Assembly (NCBI GenBank): GCA_013365325.1
Contig: JABVXV010000736.1
Location: 1-11,434 of the forward strand
Length of the DNA: 11,434 nt
Source: Dipetalonema caudispina
Lineage: Eukaryota; Nematoda; Chromadorea; Rhabditida; Onchocercidae
Direction: 5' to 3'
Shown here: positions 1 to 9,476 of the stretch, piece after piece
Numbering within the stretch: the stretch's first letter is position 1
Layout: the number at the start of each line of letters is the position of its first letter
The notes under the pieces: model-generated
Database searches by the model: none
Told to the model about the DNA's origin: nothing
The model's input: the letters and a program-made list of their open reading frames with translations, nothing else
Translations under genes and position numbers: made by a program

Positions 1-64
1 GTCCTACGGTTGTTAGACGATTCTGGCGTAGACGTTTCAATAGAATTGGTGGTGGATGGTGGTA
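1..64 (+). CDS. Partial exon at the left edge, 3' part of an upstream gene
   Basis: Bases 1-64 are clearly richer in G+C than the following 900 bases. Frame 1 is open and protein-like, reading LRLLDDSGVDVSIELVVDGG. A donor-like GTAAATTC starts at 65, so the exon may end at 64 with one base of a split codon; weaker donors start at 59 and 62. Frame 3 is also open, is arginine-rich, and ends at a TAG at 63-65 (C-terminus FNRIGGGWW), so an unspliced end is a real alternative. Frame 1 loosely resembles the second and third helices of a UBA-type fold, but that rests on about 20 residues and is only a guess. The upstream part lies outside the window, so no function can be given. Confidence 0.35.
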
Positions 65-1204
65 GTAAATTCAAAAGTCATTTTATGAAATCATATTTTT
101 TGTGGTTAGAATGTAAACGTATAATATTTAGCAAGGCCTCTTTTTTATTTAATAGAAATTATTCATTATTGCTATCCTACTACCATTAAAATTTTAGTTC
201 AAAATGTCTTTTCTTCTTTTGTTAGCCTTTAACCACAATTCCTTCAGTCTTCCTCATTTTGATCTAAAGTTGGTAAAAGTAACGTGACAAAGCCTAATTG
301 TAAAATTTACTGATCATCAACTGGTAAATTAACGATCGAGCATCAATTCCATGCTACAAACACAATAGATCCAATGGACGATTTCAAAATTATTTTGCAA
401 TTTAATTTTGTAAAGCATTGTATCAAAGTATTTGAAACTTTTTCTTGCTTTCATTTAGTATCAAAGTATTTGTGTGATATAATTACTTAAAAAGAATAGC
501 TAAATTTTAATTTAAAAGAAAAAATATTTCTATAATGTAAATATTCATGATTAAAGTTTATCGAAAGATTACTTTTTCAACGTCTTCGTATTGCTTGAAC
601 ATTCAGCACAATAAAAAATGATTGATGGCTTGATTGGGGTGATATTGTTCTTTCTGAAAGCGCTTTTGATATTGTAAACTTTCAAAATTTTCCAAAACTT
701 TTTCTTTACTTCATTTAATTATTCAATTTTCTTAAAGTGATTTTGAACCATTGATAATAAGTCTTCCCTTTATTATGCTTACGCTGTTTTTTCAATTATT
801 AATTTCACTGTTAAACATATTTATAGATTGATCGGTGAAAATTTAAATTAAAATCATACAATTTGTATTTGTATTTTGATACTCAACATTCACCGACATA
901 TACTACTATGTGAAATTAGTAAATATTTGGAAATTAAAAGTTTGTCAAGATCTGTAAAATTAAACTTGAACACTGAAGATAAGAAATAGATAAAACTAAT
1001 TAATTTATTAAAAATTAGCGGAAAATTTTTCAGTTTTCTCAAAACTTATGGAAAATTCTGCATTATTTCCCTCTTTTTTTTTTTTCTTTTTTTGCAGGAT
1101 GATATAGCCTTGCAATTATTAACGCAATACTAAGCTGAATAAATGTACATTGCTAATTAATCTAAAGTTATATTATTCATTTTCCACTTCCTTCTTTTTT
1201 CCAG

Positions 1205-1293
1205 CGGGTTTGAAAAAGGGCAACATATTTTTTTTCGATTGTGCCAAAAAAAAAACAGGTGCAAAAGCATTTGATTTAACTATTCAAAATTGA
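1205..1293 (+). CDS. Candidate terminal exon of the left-edge gene
   Basis: A good acceptor (TTCTTTTTTCCAG, ending at 1204) precedes an open frame with normal-looking composition: it starts with CG completing a split codon, then GLKKGNIFFFDCAKKKTG, and ends at TGA 1291-1293. Its phase fits a donor after base 64 (or 58 or 61) in frame 1, giving one continuous reading frame across an intron of about 1.1 kb. An AATAAA lies downstream at 1442-1447. Competing model: the acceptor ending at 1097, after a long T-tract, opens onto DDIALQLLTQY and a stop at 1131-1133, with AATAAA at 1138-1143. That frame is not in phase with the 1-64 exon unless another exon lies between them. The short open length means either could be chance. 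Confidence 0.22.
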
Positions 1294-2800
1294 AAATAAT
1301 CACTGAATTTAATTAAAAAAAAAACCTTATTATTACCCAATATCAGCAATCCTTAAGTGGAAATTACTTTTGGATAGTAATTTTCGCTAACCTACTTTCG
1401 TTAAATTATTCCAGAAAATCGTAATATTCATTAAAAATTAGAATAAATAAAAAAATAGAACAAAAATTCAATTTTGTGCATTAATATAAAATATTTAATT
1501 TTCTTCTTGTTTTCCAGATTTAAGACTAGAAATGAAATTGGTGGTAATTTTTCCTATTTCATTAGTTTCTATTCTTTTAAATTTTCTACATACATTAAGT
1601 TTATCAAAATAATTTACCAAAACTTGACTTTATGTTCGTCTGATATATCATTCAATTTTACATCTAATTCTTGAAAATTTTATATATAAAAATTATTTAA
1701 ACTTTTTCTAAACTTCTTTTCTAGGCAAAGTTGGCATTTACATAGTGAAGGCTTATTATTTGCTGAAGTTTTATGTTCATTCTTGCTAGCTAATTGCAAA
1801 GGAATGCCACGAAAAATAATTACTAATTTTGTTGGCATTGAACTTTTGAGTTACAGAAAAAAGAAAGGAAATAGGAAGAAAAAAAATGTCTATATGAGGG
1901 AAAAAATTTCTCTTTTTAAATTTCAAAAAGAAAGAAAAATTCTATAAAGAATTAAATTTTGGTATAAAACTGAAAATCGCTTGAATCCAAAAAAAAAAAT
2001 GGTACCATAAAATTTGCTAAATTAATTTGCTACTAATAAATGGTTTGATAACATTTAGTAATATGGTGAATAAATGCAAAAATTGTAAATCTTTTGATAC
2101 TTCTCAGAAGAATTTTCACCAACATAATAAACTGAAATATTGCTTTTTTTAAAACTATACGAAGATTTTATCCATGCAAATTTTGTAAAATAGAAGTTTG
2201 ATAATGTTAATTTGTATAATACATAATTTTTATTTTTTCTTAATAGCCAAGCTGATTAATTAAATTTTATTTTCAATAAATATTCGAAAAATTTTTTCAC
2301 TACTTCATCCAATTATGATATCTTTTGCAAATATTTCTATCCTATGTAAAAAGATCGAAAACACATCAAATTTCGCTATCGCCTGTGTCATTTGTTTTCT
2401 TTTTGACTCTTAATTTAGTTTAACTCCGATTGAAAGAATGAATTAACATACAAAAATATGAATTGATTGATAAAAAGATCGGAAAATGTCCAAAAATAAT
2501 TATATCAAAGGATGAAATTCATATAAGATTCAAAATAACTTAAATTCACAAAGATAATTTTTTCTTTAACTTTATTGCCCCAGAAATTGAATTAATTGAA
2601 ATTATGAATCTGTTGATGAATCTTTTACCGTAGAACATTCAATTTTCCAAGTAAATTGTGAACAGTTAATATCAAAACAGCGACTGATACAATCAACTAA
2701 TTGCAATGATATTTGTTATTCAACATTGCTTGAAATTAAATTTTTCTTTATGTATATTAAAATTATTTCAATAAATTCCTAACAGATATGTGTAAGAGAA
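1294..2800. other. AT-rich stretch without a supported gene
   Basis: No convincing gene was found. An acceptor-like TTTTCCAG ends at 1517 and another, TTCTTTTCTAG, ends at 1724. After the second, one frame stays open to a stop at 1945-1947, but it becomes a lysine-rich low-complexity run and has no start context. Homopolymer A and T runs are common. An AATAAA cluster at 1442-1451 could end the left-edge gene. The rest reads as intergenic or intronic DNA. Confidence 0.5.
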
Positions 2801-2925
2801 GATTATCGCACTCAATTATATGGATTTCAATGAATATAACATTGAAAAATAATAATCGTATTCAATTGTATAAATTTCGGTGAATATATCATAGGTAAAT
2901 ATTACTCTATTCAGTTGTGCATAAT
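2801..2925. repeat. Diverged tandem duplication, period 50
   Basis: Bases 2801-2850 and 2851-2900 align without gaps. By hand count 37 of 50 positions match, and most differences are transitions. Conserved blocks are ATCG, TCAATT, ATTTC and TGAATATA. A partial third copy follows from 2901 (ATTCAGTTGTGCATAAT). This is an old local duplication in non-coding DNA; no function is visible. Confidence 0.7.
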
Positions 2926-3858
2926 AATTAATTTCAAAAAAAATTTGCCAACTATTATTACATATTGCATGTCATATTAATGCTCAGAATGTGATAATTG
3001 TGGAAAAGTAATGATAACAAAAATGTTATTTCAAATAGTTTTTTTCAAATTAGCTTTGCTAATTATTCACTCAAATTTATGCCTGCATTTAATCATTCTT
3101 ATCAAATGAGATTATCACAACAAGTGAAAATTAGCAAAAATTGGAATAGTTTTTCAAGTTATTTATCAAGCGAATAATTTTATTCAGATGAAGCAAAAAT
3201 GGTAATTTGAATTGGAATGAAAACTTGATAAAAGTTTAATATCATCGAAAAGGAAAGGAAATGAAAGCAAGAATGAAATGAATTGATGTTACAAATCCAT
3301 TCAATAGATACATATGCATACTTAGTTATGAAAGTTCAAATATATTGTATTTAATTATAAAACAAAGAAAGGTTTCAGTGTGGAAATTTTTAATTTGTTG
3401 GTTAATTAATTATCGAATTGCTTATTGGTCATTTCTAATATTGTCGAATGTTTTTTACCCACAAAAATTGGTAATAAAATTGAATGTTATATTATGAGAA
3501 TATGTCGTTACTTTTTCTTATTTACTTTATCCCTTTACTAATTAAAATTTTCTTCATGATAATAGAAAGTTTTCAAAATATTTTACATATCTATTATCCA
3601 ATAATTTCTTTAAGAAATCGATTTTATTTATTTATTCATTTTTTTTTTCTTTGTTTGGTAAATATATAAGTAACACATATAGGTACTCAAATATATATAA
3701 ATATATATAATATATCAAGTTTAGAAGAATTGTAATTCTATGCCAACTGAAATGCATATTCTAATGGCCAAATATCAGCTTTAGCTATGTTCTAATTTTC
3801 CAGCTGAAATGGTTTAATATTAAAAAATTATATGATTTAAATAGGAAAAAATGTATGC

Positions 3859-3901
3859 ATATATATATATATGTAGAAAGAGAGAGAGAGAGAGAGAGAG
3901 A
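3859..3901. repeat. Compound microsatellite (AT)7 ... (AG)11
   Basis: An (AT)7 run at 3859-3872 is followed after a six-base spacer (GTAGAA) by (AG)11 plus A at 3879-3901. Uninterrupted dinucleotide runs of this length usually vary in length between individuals. Confidence 0.95.
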
Positions 3902-4805
3902 TTTTCTTTCTAATTAACTAAAAAAGAACGGAAACTAAACTAAGGAAAACAAAAAAATTGAAATTAAGGAGTAAAGTCTAAACTAAAATTAGATCTTAAG
4001 AAAGTAATCCCGAAAAAATCCAATTAATTTTATAAGAGGTAATACGTCATGAGGCTATTGTCATTTTTATTTGAATTTTCTCTTTTATTTCGTTCTATTT
4101 CCTATTTTTTTTTTTTTTTTTTTTCATCCTTCAAAATTATTTAACCAATTTTTTATGTGAATAAATGAAGCAATAAGTGAATCTTTTCAATAAAAATTAT
4201 TCAAATATCTAAAAATTGCTTCGAAATATTTGATAAGAATTATTTTCAGTGAATAAAATTTAATTCGCATTATGATGAATGGTGAATAACATATGAAATT
4301 GTATGAATTAAAGGATGGAACAGATGTACTTTTTTTTATCGATAGTAATTAACATTTCTTTTTTTTTTTTTTTGAATGCAATAGTTTGAATGAAATTTCG
4401 AATTAGTTTCGAATATCACTCCTTTTCATTTCCTTGTCTGTAATGTGTAAAAATTTCAAAGAGAGAAAAAAAGTGAATAACAGTAATTTAACTTCGAAAA
4501 ATAATGAATTCACCAAATAACAATGAGAAAAAAAAGTGATGAAATCAATTTTTTCTTTTAAAGTAATAAAGATTCAACATTGTGCAGATGAAAATAGTTT
4601 TTCTTACTTAAAAGTAAATGATAAGTTGTGTCCAATCAATTTCTTTATAAGCATAACGATCGGAATATTTAACATTTTCATTTTTTAAATCTTAATGTAA
4701 CCATATTCGATGATTTGCCAAGCTAAATATAATAGTAAAATTTAATCCATTTTTTTGAACGAAATTTGTACGTTTTTCTTTTTTTTTGGTGCTAATTACC
4801 ATCAT

Positions 4806-4807
<2 letters not shown>

Positions 4808-4846
<39 letters not shown>
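4808..4846. repeat. Microsatellite (AAT)13
   Basis: Thirteen uninterrupted AAT units, readable equally as TTA/ATT on the other strand. There is no flanking coding frame, so it is a simple non-coding microsatellite. Confidence 0.95.
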
Positions 4847-4847
<1 letters not shown>

Positions 4848-5057
4848 TTCACAATATTTTATTTATATTTTTATATTAAAAATTATATATGGATAAAATA
4901 TTTGAATTACAAATATAAATAGATTATATTTATTGAAGCATGAGAATAGATGAAAAAGAGTAAGATTACCTGAAAAAAAAAAAAAAACCTTTCACACCTC
5001 CAATTCCAATTCTTACGATAAAATTTACTCCATCAATTTATCATTCATTTCATCCTA

Positions 5058-5100
5058 TTTTGTTTTAATTTATTTCGTGACATCTGAAATGCAGTAAATC
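5058..5100 (+). repeat. 43-base direct repeat, copy A
   Basis: Copy A runs from TTTTGTTTTAATTTATTTCG to ATGCAGTAAATC. It matches copy B at 5490-5532 over 43 bases without gaps and with four differences, all in the middle block (GACATCTGAAA against GATATTCGGAA). Both copies have the same orientation, and the flanks do not match. Confidence 0.85.
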
Positions 5101-5940
5101 GATTAAAACTATCAATTTGAAAGTTTTTGCTCTTTTTTTCTTCTTTTCAAAATTAATAATCACTTTATTTCAACTGGTATTATTGTTGCGGAATAAAAGC
5201 TTTTTCAACGGCTTCAATGGCGAATGCATCATTACTTTTAATTCATTGTTTGCATATTTGCACTTCTTGCTCGCTTACTTCGTTCATTTTAATGATTACC
5301 AGAGAACAGACGAAAAATTAAGTATTATTGCTAACTTTTGCATACAATATAATTTTAATTATTTTTTAATTATCATTTTGTTGCTTGGTAAATTTGATGT
5401 TTCAATCAATTTAATATATGATTGATTTCACATCAATTGTAATTGAATGTAAAAGTTTTACAATTGGTAATATGCTGTATCACACTGTTTTTTGTTTTAA
5501 TTTATTTCGTGATATTCGGAATGCAGTAAATCATTGTATCTTTGTGCAATATACGTAAACCACGTAGAAAATTGACGTGGATTAAAAGAGAAACTCTTGT
5601 TTCTTCATGTCAGAATTTTTCGTATTTCTCTGAATTTATAATGATGAACAAAATAAATAAAACATATACAACTGCATGTTCATTAGCAAAAAAAAAAAAA
5701 ATTGTTATTATAAAATATGTCTTCATTTAATTATAAGTAATTCAAAAATTTTTTTTCGACATGCCTTAAATAACATTATTGATAATTTACAACATTGATT
5801 CAAAAAGCAACATTCCATTTTTTGTGATTTTTGTTTTTGCCATAATTTTCTATCATTGATTTTGTTGAATGCATTTACTTTATTTAGTATTGTGATAAAC
5901 TTAGCGGGAAATATTAAAATTTATGGAATTAAATTTGTCG
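5101..5940. other. Upstream region of the tryptophan-rich gene; no supported gene
   Basis: The longest open frame in the window (5117-5425 +, TTG start) lies here. Its translation is mostly hydrophobic and aromatic residues with a short, more balanced segment (HFNDYQRTDEKLS). Short protein-like frames also occur on the opposite strand at 5180-5290. There is no ATG start and no clear splice signals, so I do not call a gene. No TATA box or other promoter element can be assigned with confidence. Confidence 0.4.
5490..5532 (+). repeat. 43-base direct repeat, copy B
   Basis: Second copy of the element at 5058-5100, 39 of 43 identical by hand count, offset by 432 bases. The two copies bracket a 102-codon low-complexity open frame (5117-5425, starting at TTG). 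That frame is rich in F, L, I and N and is not called as a gene here. No target-site duplication or terminal inverted repeat was found, so whether this is a mobile-element footprint or a local duplication is open. Confidence 0.85.
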
Positions 5941-5947
5941 TCTCAAA

Positions 5948-5959
5948 ATTTCATTTCAG
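5948..5959 (+). promoter_or_regulatory. Probable 5' splice acceptor (possible spliced-leader site)
   Basis: AATTTCATTTCAG ends at 5959, 43 bases before the ATG of the next gene. It matches the nematode acceptor rule. An acceptor this close to a first coding exon, with a signal peptide starting at the ATG, is what a spliced-leader trans-splice site looks like in nematodes. A cis-spliced 5' non-coding exon further upstream is the alternative. Confidence 0.4.
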
Positions 5960-6002
5960 AACTAAAATAAAATAGAAAAGATTCCGTGTATCTTTTCCAA
6001 AA

Positions 6003-6819
6003 ATGATAATCAAAAAGTTGATTTTACCCGGTCTCATTCTGGCTAATGTCTATGCGAAAGGAAACGATAACGAAAGGTCAGATTTTGATATTCATAAAGA
6101 ATTGGATTAATCCGGCAAATTACAAATTATGATAAGGACAAAATTGTGTTTCATTTCATGTAAGGTATTCTACTTTTTAAACGGAATATGCCACCGTACC
6201 ATATTGGTGACAACATACAAAAGTTAACTAAATAAGACAGCTGCTTGTCTGCTTTTGCACTATTTATTTTCAACAAGTTTCGTTTTTTATTATCATAATG
6301 GACAGGTGTGATTTTCTTGCATAATAAATAATAATTGCCTTGAAATAATTAAGCTGATAAATTTGTAAGAGATACATTTTTATAACATCTCACTTTAAGT
6401 TATCTCAAAACTCATTCTTAATTACTTCAAAATAATTAAGTTAGCAAAAAGAAACAGACTTATTGTCATCTTTTCATCATACAGTTAAAATTTTATGAAG
6501 CAAAAATAACTTTTTATAAAACTGAATGAAATTAAAGAAAAGAACTTTCTTTGAAACTAAAAAAAATGCTTCTATTATTTTATTTTTTTTTTTTTTCAGT
6601 ATCGATAAAGAATTAATGAAACAATGGTGGGATAATATCCAATCGCATCCACTGGTTGAGAAAATTGAATCAAAAAAATGGTGGAGTGGAAATTTCAAAC
6701 CCTGGGATGGAGATTTTGAACCGTGGCGTGAAAGTAATGGTGGAGAAGATTTTACAGTATTTCCCGGTGGCCGCTTTGGTGCATGGGGTGATCGTATTTT
6801 TATTGAGAGAAAAGGATGA
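6003..6819 (+). CDS. Small secreted tryptophan-rich, cysteine-free protein (two exons)
   Basis: Model: exon 1 is 6003-6076 and exon 2 is 6600-6819, giving 97 residues and a TGA stop. The ATG is the first in frame after a TAG at 5973-5975 and follows AAAA, as is usual in nematodes. Residues 1-18 look like a signal peptide (MIIKK, hydrophobic LILPGLILANV, then VYA/K as a likely cleavage site). The donor is AAAG/GTCAGA and the acceptor a long T-tract ending TTTTTCAG; the split codon AG/T gives Ser25 and keeps the frame. The mature part is charged and has Trp at 34, 35, 52, 53, 60, 67 and 87, no Cys, a tandem heptad at 54-67 ([SD]-G-[ND]-F-[KE]-P-W), and a glycine-rich tail FPGGRFGAWGDRIF. I do not recognise the family. 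Secretion is inferred; the function is unknown. Exon 2 is distinctly richer in G+C than its surroundings. Confidence 0.78.
6077..6599 (+). other. Intron of the tryptophan-rich gene
   Basis: This is a 523-base phase-2 intron running from GTCAGATTTT to a pyrimidine tract of about twenty bases ending in CAG. The donor is weaker than the usual GTAAGT. Reading through it from exon 1 reaches a stop within 12 codons, so splicing is needed to join the signal peptide to the tryptophan-rich domain. No additional exon with good signals on both sides was found inside it. Confidence 0.7.
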
Positions 6820-6845
6820 AGTGTTTTTTTTTTCTTCTACTAATT

Positions 6846-6851
6846 ATTAAA
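6846..6851 (+). terminator. Probable polyadenylation signal (ATTAAA)
   Basis: ATTAAA lies 27 bases after the stop of the tryptophan-rich gene and just past a T-rich stretch. It is a common variant of AATAAA. No AATAAA was seen in the following hundred or so bases, so this is the best nearby candidate for the transcript end. Confidence 0.35.
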
Positions 6852-9120
6852 TGAATTAATATATAGTTGAACTGGATAGTAAACTGCCAAAATTTTGAAC
6901 TTTTTAATATATATGATTTTTTGATGAAATTTTTTCCTATATTATGATTATTGATTATATGTAATGTAATCATTATTATTATAGCACACTCTACCTTTTG
7001 TCAATTTTTTCTTTTTTCTTTTTTTTTTTACTTTTAATTTTTAATTGTGATCTCTAATTAAGAAATGATCATGCTAAATTTCACGTCTACTTATAATGCT
7101 AATAATGCTAATGAAGTTTTATTGTAATTTACTTACCTATTTCATAGCGCAATTATGCATCTACTGTTTAAAATGTCCCTTTTAAAATTAAAAATTCAAT
7201 TCCACTATTGGTATGTTTAGTTCAGTGTGGACAACATATGCAAATCAATTATATTATCTACGGAATCTCCAAAATTTCTACCATTATCACACCGAAATAA
7301 TAGCATTTCTTGTAATTTCAAAATTTTCCTAAAACTTGTCCAAGATTAACCGAACCTTTCAAAAGTCGTAACAATATGCCTAGGCCTTAAAAGCATATCT
7401 AAAGTTTTCTTTAATATTAGATATATAAAATTAAACAATTGTTGTTTTGATAACAAAAATTGCAAAATATCAAATTCAGTATGAGATTTACATTTGTATG
7501 TGAGTACCAATATTCACACTTTGCTTAATATTGTCGTTATTAATTACTAATATACACAAATTGATTGGATGAATAAATTTATATCATTGAACTGATTTAG
7601 CATATGATTGCTATAATATTCAGAATAATATAATGTTGATCATTTTCAAATTATATTTAATAGAATTAATAAGATTTCCTAATTACAAACCTAATTACTA
7701 AAGATCATGATGGGTATAGGTTAGATATGCAAATTTCAGCAATTCATTAGATAGCATCAGTAATAGCTTCAGAATGCAATAGGAATATCATTTAAGAATA
7801 TACGGAAATAATGACCTTAAAAAAAGTTGTAAAAACATTGGCTTATCGTTCAGTAGGGATTGTTAACGAGAAAATTTAGTAATGAAAAACTCAATAAATG
7901 TTTTAAAAACAATTTTTAAGACTTCCATTCAGCAATTTAAACGATAGCTTCTTCCGGTTGCTAACTTTTTTCTAAATGGAAATGATTCAATTATTATCAC
8001 ATAGATAACTTTTCGTTTCATATAAACATGGCAGAAATTTGCAACATTATTACTAATTTATCTAATGAACTAATTTCATATTTATGGAATCCTATAATGA
8101 TTTCAAATTTTTAAAATGTATATTTTTTTTAAATGTTGCTAAGCATTAATGACTCTTTTCAATAAATACTGGTAGGGTCAATTTTTTTGCGCCATTTATG
8201 AGCTATAAATGAAAGTGCCAAGGAAGAAGAAAGTTTTTTGTAAGATGTTAAAAAGAAAATCAATTAATGGATACTTATTTAGGAATGTTATTGATTACTT
8301 CATTATTACCCACCTCCACCCGATATTTCCCAGTGCAATGCAATAAGTAGTAAATTATGAGTTCATAACTTAGCCCTAATTCATGTGTCTTTTCATCTGA
8401 ATGGAAACAATTGTAATCGAAATAAGTTAAATTGATAACACTGATGAAGTGAAGTTTATCTGTTATAACTATTGGAAGAGTTAGTTTTAGTGTTTGAATT
8501 TATCAATTACACCAATTGAAAAACAAATATTCAGATTGAAGAAGAAAGGATTAACAGTAATGCATGTATTAAATGGAATTTAGTGTATTCGAAACATGAA
8601 ATATCTCAATAATTAACCATCAACAAAAGTACATGTAAAGCGTATAATTTAAAAAAGAAAAAGACAACAATTCAATTCTGTCCTCGAACTTTTAACAATG
8701 CTAAAGGAAATCCTTCAACATATTATTTCTATTTCAATATATTGCTAAAAATTAATCATTAACTCAGATTCAATTTAATTTTTCAGTTAACCGTAATTAA
8801 GAAAAAATGTAAAAATGACATGCTACTTCTTTTTAAGTTTCGTCTGGAAATTAATTATTCTTTCATGTTAAAAAAATACAAGTGTGAAATTTTTTCCATT
8901 TTTTTCTTTTATTTCATTTTCCGAAATCTTTTTCATTTTTTCTTTTCCTTAATTTTTAATCTTTTAATTTTGTTTTCTTTTTTCCGAACTTTCAATAATT
9001 TTTTGAAAATGATGGAGACTTAATTTTGATAAATTTGATGATAAATGGACCACAGAGAAAACCAGTGACAGTTATATCTCACTGAAAGTGAAAAAGTTAA
9101 AGGGAAAATGAAATAATTGA
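6852..9120. other. AT-rich intergenic stretch without a supported gene
   Basis: No gene is supported. A minus-strand frame is open for 55 codons (7346-7513) and has reasonable residue composition, but it has no ATG near its start and no acceptor; frames of that length are expected by chance here. A short perfect inverted repeat (CATTTAT, five-base loop, ATAAATG) occurs at 8193-8211. The plus-strand frame at 8820-9023 translates to F, I, L and S runs through a pyrimidine tract and is not a gene. Confidence 0.5.
8888..8990 (+). repeat. Pyrimidine-rich low-complexity tract
   Basis: For about 100 bases the plus strand is overwhelmingly T and C, with T runs broken by single C or short A interruptions (for example TTTTTTTCTTTTATTTC). 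It resembles a degraded polypyrimidine tract. It produces an artefactual phenylalanine-rich frame on the plus strand. Confidence 0.8.
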
Positions 9121-9162
9121 AAATTGAAAAGTCAAATATTACTTATTTCAAGAATTCAAAGA

Positions 9163-9309
9163 TCAATTCTTCTTTTTTGTGCCAAGACACAGAAACTTTT
9201 CAAGACAATATGCATCGGCTTGCCGGAATGCTGTTGTATAACAGGATTTACCGGTTTCCTGCCAACATCGAATAGTGAATTGTTTTATTCCTGTCAACCA
9301 GTTTGTCAT
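9163..9309 (-). CDS. Small ORF or exon in a G+C-rich island, strand uncertain
   Basis: The segment around 9165-9350 is noticeably richer in G+C than its flanks, which here usually marks coding DNA. On the minus strand an ATG at 9309-9307 opens a 48-residue frame to TGA at 9163, with an in-frame TAA two codons before the ATG. Its composition is balanced, with four cysteines (IRCWQETGKSCYTTAF, then AYCLEKFLCLG). On the plus strand the overlapping frame ending at 9357 is also open (TTG start at 9124 or an unseen splice site), with a cysteine cluster PECCC and SCQPVC. The minus frame has the more ordinary amino-acid mix, but neither strand has decisive splice or start signals. A decayed gene fragment is also possible. 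I do not recognise either product. Confidence 0.3.
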   Translation of the reverse strand: MTNWLTGIKQFTIRCWQETGKSCYTTAFRQADAYCLEKFLCLGTKKKN

Positions 9310-9476
9310 TTCGTATTATGGCAATATGTGACAGCTGTATCAAATTTTAGAGATTGAAAAGTTGAGTTGTGATGACATCTTTATAGAAATGCTATAATGG
9401 AAGATTCTTTATAAGTATATTTGACAAGTTTGTAAGCGAAAATTTCAGGAAGCAAAAATATTTGTGGTAAGTTAGC

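Larger units (their letters stand above)
2926..5057. other. AT-rich intergenic stretch with simple repeats
   Basis: No supported gene. Open frames here, such as 3484-3669, are made almost entirely of F, I, L, Y and N codons, as expected from AT-rich DNA. The stretch contains an (AT)7 run, an (AG)11 run, a T20 run at 4105-4124, a T15 run at 4359-4373, an (AAT)13 run and an A14 run at 4973-4986. I saw no tRNA, no transposase and no terminal repeats. Confidence 0.55.

Noticed and set aside
1690..1947. 85-codon open frame after an acceptor ending at 1724
   Set aside because: Turns into a lysine/arginine-rich run, has no upstream exon that is clearly in phase, and is within chance length. A shorter frame from the same acceptor (ending at 1789) is equally plausible, so nothing can be chosen.
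2570..2640. Acceptor-like TTTATTGCCCCAG followed by a short frame
   Set aside because: The frame is only about 15 codons of I, L, M, N and E with no donor or upstream exon.
3484..3669. 61-codon plus-strand frame resembling a membrane peptide
   Set aside because: Hydrophobicity follows directly from T-rich DNA; no G+C rise, no splice or start signals.
5117..5425. 102-codon plus-strand frame, the longest in the window
   Set aside because: It starts at TTG, is dominated by F, L, I and N, and has no nearby ATG or acceptor. Its length is unusual but not beyond chance given the composition, so it is kept only as context for the flanking repeats.
5542..5730. 62-codon plus-strand frame
   Set aside because: TTG start, a poly-lysine run from an A-tract, and no splice signals or distinctive composition.
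6477..6698. Minus-strand frame over exon 2 of the tryptophan-rich gene
   Set aside because: Shadow of the real plus-strand exon and of its poly-T acceptor tract.
6656..6850. Second plus-strand frame overlapping exon 2
   Set aside because: Shifted shadow of the real frame. It lacks the signal-peptide join, and the repeat is less regular in this frame.
7346..7513. Minus-strand 55-codon frame with protein-like sequence
   Set aside because: No upstream ATG or acceptor; many frames this long are expected by chance in this DNA.
8193..8211. Perfect inverted repeat CATTTAT ... ATAAATG as a possible small-RNA hairpin
   Set aside because: Only seven AT-rich base pairs with no extension of the stem; expected often by chance here.
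8820..9023. 67-codon plus-strand frame
   Set aside because: It is a translation of a pyrimidine-rich tract (runs of F, L, S and I), with no plausible start or splice context.
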